From Actinomycetota bacterium (GTDB lineage: Bacteria > Actinomycetota > Thermoleophilia > Solirubrobacterales > Solirubrobacteraceae), in contig WLNV01000019.1 in the NCBI GenBank assembly GCA_009699615.1, positions 1 through 14,196 of the forward strand: 14,196 nucleotides of DNA, written 5' to 3'. Below the pieces are notes generated by a model, which saw only the letters and a list, made by a program, of their open reading frames with translations, made no database searches and had not been told where the DNA came from. Both the position numbers and the translations under genes were made by a program. Shown one piece after another: positions 1-4,598 of the stretch (positions are counted from its first letter, which is position 1; every line of letters starts with the position of its first letter).

Positions 1-999
1 CACAGCGGCGGCGAACCGAGCCGGGAGGGTCGGAGAAGCTGCGACGGCTATGCCTTCGGCGGGGTTGAGCAGGTCGGCCTGCTCGTAGCTGTCGATCAAG
101 GCAGCGTCGACCACTCCGGCAGTGGTATCGGCCTGATCCTGCCCTTCGATCAGCGCTTCACGCAGCTCAGCCAGCGTTCCGCGATCGAGTTCATCAGGCT
201 GCACGGCCCAATCGATCGCGTCCCGGATCTCCTCAGGGAGCTCGGGCCGCAGCTGGCCGAGCGCCGGCAGCCGAGTCCCTACTCGCCTCGCTGTCGCGGC
301 CGCTCCACCAGCACGGATCGGGTTGACGCCACTAAAGGCTTCGTAGAGAACGAGCGCCAGCGAGTAGAGGTCGCTCTGCCCGCTGACCGGACTTCCGTCG
401 GCCTGCTCCGGAGCCATGTAGGCGAGCGTGCCGACAACGTCGCCGGTCCGCGTCAGAGCGTCGTCACCGGCGATCAGCGCGATACCGAAGTCGGTCAGCT
501 TGACAATTCCGGCATCGCCATCAGGGCGATCGGGAATGATGATGTTGGCTGGCTTGATGTCTCGGTGAATCACTCCGCGCGCGTGAGCGTGGCTGAGCGC
601 GTCGCAGAGCGCGATGCCAATTCGCACGACATCGCGGTCGGAAAGCTCCCCGGCGACAAGCCGTTCGCGCAACGTCCTGCCTCGAACCAGCTCCGAAACG
701 AGATAGACGGCATCAGCGTCCCGCCCGGCCTCATGCAGCGCGACGATGCCTGGGTGGTTGAGACGCGCGGCGGCAATCGCTTCGCGCTCGGCGCGGGCCG
801 CCATCTCGGGATCATGGGCTTCAATCCGTTTGACCGCCACGACGCGATCAAGCCGTTCGTCGAGAGCTAGCCAGACAACGCCGAATGCACCGGCGCCAAG
901 TCGGCGCATCAAGCGGTATCGCTCGAGAACGACGGTCGCCGCTACCTCGCTGCGCGGCGGCGTTTCCTGGTGGGCGATCGTCGTGTCGGCAGAACTCAC
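1..999 (-). CDS. Hanks-type Ser/Thr protein kinase, N-terminal kinase domain (C-terminus outside window)
   Basis: Predicted PknB-like serine/threonine kinase that would phosphorylate proteins using ATP. I translated it by hand from a GTG at 999, preceded by the Shine-Dalgarno-like TAGGAGAC; 333 codons remain in the window with no stop, so the C-terminus is missing. Visible motifs are the glycine loop LGAGAFG at residues 34-40, the ATP-binding lysine in VAVK (Lys57), the likely helix-C glutamate Glu73, the catalytic loop HRDIKPAN at 145-152 (Asp147), DFG at 170-172 and APE-type MAPE at 195-198. The HRD-to-DFG segment is about five residues longer than in typical PknB kinases because of a small Pro/Asp/Gly-rich insert near 156-164. 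All catalytic residues are present, so it should be active. No membrane segment is seen in the visible part; any transmembrane or sensor domain would lie beyond the left edge. It is divergent from the CARDB protein gene. The specific kinase name is unknown. Confidence 0.93.
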   Translation of the reverse strand, partial: MSSADTTIAHQETPPRSEVAATVVLERYRLMRRLGAGAFGVVWLALDERLDRVVAVKRIEAHDPEMAARAEREAIAAARLNHPGIVALHEAGRDADAVYLVSELVRGRTLRERLVAGELSDRDVVRIGIALCDALSHAHARGVIHRDIKPANIIIPDRPDGDAGIVKLTDFGIALIAGDDALTRTGDVVGTLAYMAPEQADGSPVSGQSDLYSLALVLYEAFSGVNPIRAGGAAATARRVGTRLPALGQLRPELPEEIRDAIDWAVQPDELDRGTLAELREALIEGQDQADTTAGVVDAALIDSYEQADLLNPAEGIAVAASPTLPARFAAAV

Positions 1000-1143
1000 T
1001 GTCTCCTATATTCTGCGTCATTGGCGGGCTGCCTGCCGCAGTTGCGAAGCGTCGGATTTGCGAGCAAACTTGCATCGCGGCCGATTTCTCGCGTTGGTCG
1101 TCATACTTCGCCACTGCGGTCGGTTCTTTGCCGCCAATCTTCA

Positions 1144-2271
1144 ATGTCTTTCTTCGACGACGATCCAACACAGGTCAGCTCCAGCCCGCGGCGGCCAGCC
1201 GAGCCTCGGCGTCCGGCTGCGGCTGGAAACGAGCCGCCCCAAGGCGACCGTCAAACGCTGCGCACACGCCAAGCGATCGCAATCGGCGTCGGCGTCATTC
1301 TGCTGCTGATCGTCGTCGTCGGCGTCAAGGGTTGCCTCGACAGCGCCAGCAACAGTGCGCTCGTCGACTACAACCGCAATGTCGCTGCGATCGTCTCCGA
1401 CTCCGACAACCAAGTCGCTGCTCCGTTCTTCAAGCTGCTCAGCGGTGGCACGGCCGGAGCCGCAGCCGGCGACCTGCAGGTTCAGATCAATCAGATCCGC
1501 CTTGCCGCCGAGGAAGACACCAAGCGTGCCAACGAGCTTGATGTTCCGGGAGATATGCGCGCAGCGCAGCAGAACCTGATGCTGACGCTCGACCTCCGCT
1601 CCGGCGCGCTGACGAAGATCGCTGAGCTACTGCCAAAGGCGCAGGGCACCGGGCAGGCCGCTGAGACTGCGACGAACGAGATCGCCGGGCAGATGCAGGC
1701 GTTCCTCGCCTCAGACGTCGTCTATTCGCAGCGCACTGCGCCGCTTATCCAGCAGGCGCTCAATGCCGCTGGAATCACCGGGCAGACGATCGAGAAGAGC
1801 CAGTCTCTGCCGGGCTACACCTGGCTCGCGCCGAGCACAATTGCCGCTGCAATCGGTGGCCAAGCAGGAGCCGGAACCACCGGCGGCGCCGTTGCCCCTG
1901 GTCTCCACGGCCACGCGATCAGCAGCACGACAATCGCCGGCACGACGCTTGAGCCGTCGCCAGCGGCAAACAAGGTCTCCGCCACGCCTCCGGTTGCTGT
2001 CACGGTCAAGGTTCTGAACGGCGGCGAGAACAATGAGAGCAACGTCACGGTGACCGTCACGCTCACCAGCCCCGGCGCCAAGCCGATCACGGTGAAGAAG
2101 GTTGTCAACCAGACGACCGCCGGTTCCGAGACCGATGTCGCGATTGCACTTCCTTCAGTTCCTGCCAGTGGAACCGCCGCAACACTGACGGTCAAGGTTG
2201 ACCCCGTCCCGGGCGAAACCGGCACCGACAACAACGAAGCGACCTACACGGTCCTCTTCGCGAGCGGTTGA
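1144..2271 (+). CDS. Membrane-anchored protein with C-terminal CARDB-like domain, unknown function
   Basis: Conserved-looking hypothetical protein of 375 residues. The chosen ATG gives an N-terminus MSFFDDD followed by a Pro/Arg-rich cytoplasmic stretch (15-42), one strongly hydrophobic transmembrane helix at about 44-62, and a long extracytoplasmic part. Residues 70-235 are predicted mostly helical and Ala/Gln-rich. Residues 280-372 are Thr/Val-rich beta strands with a repeated VTVTV pattern and a closing TDNNEATYTV motif, which fits a CARDB or similar Ig-like adhesion fold. The topology is N-in, C-out. An upstream GTG at 970 would extend it, but that stretch overlaps the divergent kinase and reads poorly. 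No clear Shine-Dalgarno precedes the ATG. A -10-like TATATT lies at 1007-1012 but has no convincing -35. Function is unknown; a cell-surface or cell-wall role is only inferred from the fold. Confidence 0.85.
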   Translation: MSFFDDDPTQVSSSPRRPAEPRRPAAAGNEPPQGDRQTLRTRQAIAIGVGVILLLIVVVGVKGCLDSASNSALVDYNRNVAAIVSDSDNQVAAPFFKLLSGGTAGAAAGDLQVQINQIRLAAEEDTKRANELDVPGDMRAAQQNLMLTLDLRSGALTKIAELLPKAQGTGQAAETATNEIAGQMQAFLASDVVYSQRTAPLIQQALNAAGITGQTIEKSQSLPGYTWLAPSTIAAAIGGQAGAGTTGGAVAPGLHGHAISSTTIAGTTLEPSPAANKVSATPPVAVTVKVLNGGENNESNVTVTVTLTSPGAKPITVKKVVNQTTAGSETDVAIALPSVPASGTAATLTVKVDPVPGETGTDNNEATYTVLFASG

Positions 2272-2302
2272 TAGCCCCTCGCGGGTCTATCCTCTGCGCA
2301 GC

Positions 2303-2824
2303 GTGAGTTCCTTCAACAGCAGCGTCGGACTTGTCGCGGTGATCGCCTGCGCGATCGCCGCCATCGCCTTGATCGGCCTGATCGTGGTGATCGTCAAGCT
2401 GCGCGGGCTGCGGCGTGACCAACGGCTCGTGATTGGTGACAGCGAGCGCGACATCACTGCCCACGCCGCCGATCTTGAGCGGCAGTTCGTCGTACTCCAC
2501 GATCACCTGATCGATATTGCTACTCGGCTCGATGGCCGTGTCGCCAACGCCGAGACGCGGCTCGACGGTGCAATCAGCCACCGGTCGGTTGTTCGCTATG
2601 ACGCCTACAACGAGCTCTCTGGCCATCAGTCGGTCTCGATCGCGCTGCTCGACAGCCACCGCTCGGGGATTGTCATCTCGTCGATCCAGCATCGTGACCA
2701 GGCGCGCTTCTACATCCGGCAGATCGAGGGCGGCAAGGGAACCGTCGAGCTCTCCCCCGAAGAACAGCAGGCAGTTAAGGCCGCGATCTCCGGCGAAGTA
2801 CTTGACGTGGTCGAGAGTCCCTGA
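2303..2824 (+). CDS. DUF4446 family membrane protein
   Basis: Small membrane protein of 173 residues matching the DUF4446 family as I know it; the biochemical role of that family is not established. The GTG start at 2303 directly precedes an N-terminal transmembrane helix (about 8-32). A Arg/Lys-rich cytoplasmic boundary (33-41), a predicted helical or coiled-coil stretch (48-92) and then the family core follow: RYDAYNELSGHQSVSIALLD at 98-117, a GIVISSIQHRDQARFY segment, and a C-terminal LSPEEQQAVKAA helix. No Shine-Dalgarno precedes the GTG, but a TATCCT hexamer ends nine bases upstream, so the transcript may be nearly leaderless. Its TGA overlaps the ATG of pheA by one base (TGATG), indicating a shared transcript and coupled translation. 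Earlier in-frame starts lie inside the preceding gene and are less likely. Confidence 0.85.
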   Translation: MSSFNSSVGLVAVIACAIAAIALIGLIVVIVKLRGLRRDQRLVIGDSERDITAHAADLERQFVVLHDHLIDIATRLDGRVANAETRLDGAISHRSVVRYDAYNELSGHQSVSIALLDSHRSGIVISSIQHRDQARFYIRQIEGGKGTVELSPEEQQAVKAAISGEVLDVVESP

Positions 2825-3672
2825 TGCGCGTCGGTTACTTGGGCCCGGCGGGCACATTCAGCGAGCAGGCGATGGAACAATCGCTCGACTTGGCCGCGAC
2901 CGAAGGCGAAGTCGAGACAATCGCGCTGCCAACCGTTCACGAGGTCGTCTGCGCCGTCGAGAGCGGCCTCGTTGACCGCGCCATCGCACCGATCGAGAAT
3001 TCGGTCGAGGGCGGCATCAACCAGGTGATCGATGCGCTCGTCCATGACGCACCCGACGTTCAGGTCATCGCCGAGTACGTGCTCGAAGTTGAGCACTGCC
3101 TGATCGCCAGAGAGGCGACCAGCCTGAGCGACGTCGTTGCCGTCTGTTCGCATCCTCAGGCGCTCGCCCAATGTGCGTCGTTTCTGCGCCGAGAGCTGCC
3201 GAACGCCGAACTGCGGCCGACCAGCTCAACGGCCGAGGCAGTCCAATTGGTGTTGGAGAGCGAGCAGCCGATTGCAGCCCTCGCCAGCCACGCAGCGGCC
3301 CAGCAGAGCGGGGTTGTCGTGCTCCGCGACTCGGTCGCTGATCATGAAGTCCTCGCGACGCGCTTCATCTGGCTTTCACGCCAGCCGAGTGCAGAGCCGA
3401 AGCCCGGAGAACCCGGAAAGAGCGCAATCCTCTTCTCCGGCGCCGGTGACAATTCTCCCGGTTGGCTGCTCGATTGCCTGTCGGAGTTCGCTACCCGCTC
3501 AATCAACCTGACACGGATCGAATCGCGGCCAGCGAGGCTCGAGCTAGGCCGCTACATCTTCTTGATCGACATCGACGGACGCGTCGATGTGCCGGGCGCC
3601 GCGGCGGACGCACTTGCGGGCTTGAGCGAGCACTGCCAGCAGGTCCGGGTACTCGGCAGCTACGCCGTCTAG
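2824..3672 (+). CDS. pheA: Prephenate dehydratase
   Basis: Converts prephenate to phenylpyruvate in phenylalanine biosynthesis, in the cytoplasm. The 282-residue monofunctional form has no chorismate mutase domain. The N-terminal periplasmic-binding-protein-like catalytic half shows GPAGTFSEQA (7-16), APIENSVEGG (55-64), CSHPQALAQC (108-117) and TSSTAEAV (133-140). The catalytic Thr-Arg-Phe motif is at 179-181. The C-terminal ACT domain (about 200-280) carries the regulatory ESRP motif at 233-236, so feedback control by phenylalanine is expected. The usual Gly-Ala-Leu of the ACT domain reads Gly-Trp-Leu at 213-215. A weak GAGAG tract precedes the ATG, and the start overlaps the DUF4446 stop by one base. 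No other aromatic amino acid gene is nearby in the window. Confidence 0.96.
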   Translation: MRVGYLGPAGTFSEQAMEQSLDLAATEGEVETIALPTVHEVVCAVESGLVDRAIAPIENSVEGGINQVIDALVHDAPDVQVIAEYVLEVEHCLIAREATSLSDVVAVCSHPQALAQCASFLRRELPNAELRPTSSTAEAVQLVLESEQPIAALASHAAAQQSGVVVLRDSVADHEVLATRFIWLSRQPSAEPKPGEPGKSAILFSGAGDNSPGWLLDCLSEFATRSINLTRIESRPARLELGRYIFLIDIDGRVDVPGAAADALAGLSEHCQQVRVLGSYAV

Positions 3673-3682
3673 AGCAGCCCAC

Positions 3683-3700
3683 GCCTTCTTCAGCGAAGGC
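3683..3700 (+). other. Short hairpin after pheA, possible weak terminator
   Basis: GCCTTC and GAAGGC form a perfect 6-bp stem around a 6-base loop, 11 bases after the pheA stop. There is no T-run behind it, so it is at best a weak or Rho-assisted terminator, or a 3'-end stabiliser. Confidence 0.3.
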
Positions 3701-3713
3701 CCGGTGGCGCCGT

Positions 3714-3719
3714 TAGACT
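3714..3719 (+). promoter_or_regulatory. -10-like TAGACT before the HNH gene
   Basis: A TAnnnT hexamer sits 14 bases before the preferred ATG of the HNH gene. No good -35 element is found at 16-18 bases. It would give a transcript with a very short leader. Confidence 0.25.
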
Positions 3720-3733
3720 GGCTACTGAGCGAG

Positions 3734-4312
3734 ATGAAGACGCTGACCTCATCAGCCCCTAGTGAGTATGCGCCGCGGTTGCCGCGGCAGAGGCCCGCGC
3801 GCGACACGGGCCGGGTGCTGGTCCTCAACGCGACCTACGAACCGATCAATGTCTGCAGCGTCCGTCGCGCAGCGATTCTGCTGCTGAAGGAGAAGGCGGA
3901 AATGATCGAGCGCAGCGACAGCGAGCTTCGCTCCGAGCGGCAGGTTCTGGCGCGGCCGATAGTGATCAGGCTGCGCCTCTACGTCAACGTTCCGCGCGAC
4001 AGTTCAAAGCGGAAGATCACGCGCCGTGCCGTCTTCGCACGCGACGGCTGGGCCTGCCAATACTGCGGCACGCGATCGAGCCTAACGGTCGATCATGTGA
4101 TCCCACGCTCCAAGGGCGGTCTCTCCACTTGGGAGAACATTGTTGCCTCTTGCGCGCCCTGCAACCGGCGCAAGGCCGACCGCCTGCCGGCCCAAATCAA
4201 CATGCACCCTCGCAAGTCGCCTCGCGTTCCAGGGCCTCACGTATTCATCACTGTCGCGACACAGAAGATCCCGGCAGCTTGGCTCCAGTGGCTGCCCGCT
4301 GAAGCGGCCTAA
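3734..4312 (+). CDS. HNH endonuclease family protein
   Basis: Predicted small metal-dependent HNH nuclease, 192 residues from the ATG at 3734. The C-terminal half has the full zinc-binding HNH module: CQYC at 108-111, the Asp-His pair of VDHVIPRSKGG (Asp120, His121), the central Asn in WENIV (Asn135) and CAPCN at 140-144. The N-terminal half contains VLVLNATYEPINVCSVRRA (28-46), typical of the stand-alone HNH proteins common in Actinobacteria. A GTG at 3704 would add ten residues; the ATG is preferred because a TAGACT hexamer lies between the two. There is no restriction-modification partner, transposase or intein around it, so it looks like a core-genome nuclease of unknown target rather than a homing element. 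Its stop is about 240 bases ahead of the nearest strong terminator. Confidence 0.88.
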   Translation: MKTLTSSAPSEYAPRLPRQRPARDTGRVLVLNATYEPINVCSVRRAAILLLKEKAEMIERSDSELRSERQVLARPIVIRLRLYVNVPRDSSKRKITRRAVFARDGWACQYCGTRSSLTVDHVIPRSKGGLSTWENIVASCAPCNRRKADRLPAQINMHPRKSPRVPGPHVFITVATQKIPAAWLQWLPAEAA

Positions 4313-4332
4313 TCGCCGTCCCTGAGCCGTGC

Positions 4333-4338
4333 TAGCTT
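4333..4338 (+). promoter_or_regulatory. Possible -10 (TAGCTT) for the HNH-gyrA intergenic transcript
   Basis: TAGCTT fits TAnnnT and precedes the ribosome-pairing tract by about 12 bases. It also forms the left arm of a 5-bp stem with a TTCG tetraloop (4333-4346), so it could instead be an RNA structural element. No -35 match is seen. Confidence 0.2.
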
Positions 4339-4350
4339 TCGAGCTACCAG

Positions 4351-4367
4351 AGAAAGGGGGTGGTCCA
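4351..4367 (+). promoter_or_regulatory. Extended anti-Shine-Dalgarno-complementary tract
   Basis: AGAAAGGGGGTGGTCCA differs from the perfect complement of the conserved bacterial 16S rRNA 3' end (AGAAAGGAGGTGATCCA) at only two positions. Both are A-to-G changes that still pair as G-U. The result is 17 continuous potential pairs, far longer than an ordinary Shine-Dalgarno. No ATG lies at normal spacing: the nearest is at 4381, 20 bases after the G-run. The host 16S sequence is not in the window, so the comparison rests on the universally conserved tail. Confidence 0.55.
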
Positions 4368-4515
4368 AATCGAGAAACCAATGTTTATCGGGACCCTGGA
4401 GGTGACCGGCCGCTAGCGCGGTTGGCTGGACCCGCTAAGCGGAATCCAATCCGGGACACCGTTGGTCGATTCGCCGGAGCTGGTCCCCCCGGCCGCTCGC
4501 AACAGTCGCGAGTGA
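4360..4515 (+). CDS. Putative small ORF with in-frame TAG (leader peptide, amber readthrough, or remnant)
   Basis: Reading from GTG 4360 gives 18 codons ending ...MFIGTLEVTGR, then TAG at 4414-4416, then 32 more codons in the same frame (RGWLDPLSG..., later LVDSPELVPPAARN) to a TGA at 4513-4515. By my hand count GC at codon positions 1, 2 and 3 is about 67, 49 and 76 percent over the whole frame. That is the normal coding pattern of a high-GC genome, and it holds on both sides of the TAG. A second Shine-Dalgarno-like GGAGGTGACC lies at 4398-4407, just before the TAG. The frame follows a 17-base 16S-pairing tract and precedes an intrinsic terminator, so the region looks like its own small transcription unit. 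I do not recognise a family. Alternatives are a leader peptide plus reinitiated ORF, amber readthrough, a decayed gene, or a structured RNA with chance composition. Confidence 0.35.
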
Positions 4516-4553
4516 AGACCGATCGATCAATTTGAATTCAGTCAGTTGTTGGG

Positions 4554-4590
4554 AAGGGCGTCGGGTTCGTACCCGGCGCCCTTTTCCTTT
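4554..4590 (+). terminator. Intrinsic terminator, plus-strand orientation
   Basis: AAGGGCG pairs with CGCCCTT and the inner CGGGT pairs with ACCCG, joined by a single T-G wobble. This makes a stem of about 13 bp with a TCGT loop. It is followed by TTCCTTT on the plus strand. Read in the gyrA direction the 3' flank is CCCAAC, without a T-run, so it mainly ends rightward transcripts from the HNH gene or the small intergenic unit. It may still slow minus-strand transcription leaving gyrA. Confidence 0.8.
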
Positions 4591-4598
4591 GCGGCGAG

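Noticed and set aside
885..1541. 218-residue plus-strand ORF overlapping the kinase start and the CARDB gene
   Set aside because: Arg/Ser-rich composition typical of out-of-frame translation, overlapping two better supported genes.
4355..4362. AGGGGGT resembling the prfB frameshift stimulator
   Set aside because: There is no slippery CTT-type codon followed by an in-frame stop a few bases later, as prfB needs.
4329..4535. 68-residue ORF (GTG start) overlapping the small intergenic frame
   Set aside because: It runs in a different frame from the one with coding-like GC periodicity, and its start lies upstream of the ribosome-pairing tract. I treat it as a shadow, though it is uninterrupted.
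4556..4583. Resemblance of GGGTTCGTACCC to a tRNA T-arm
   Set aside because: The loop lacks the conserved A58 and no D-arm, anticodon arm or acceptor partner is found at the right distances. It is the terminator stem-loop.
4313..4598. tRNA-Ile/tRNA-Ala pair expected after gyrA in many Actinobacteria
   Set aside because: Neither tRNA could be found on either strand in this gap.
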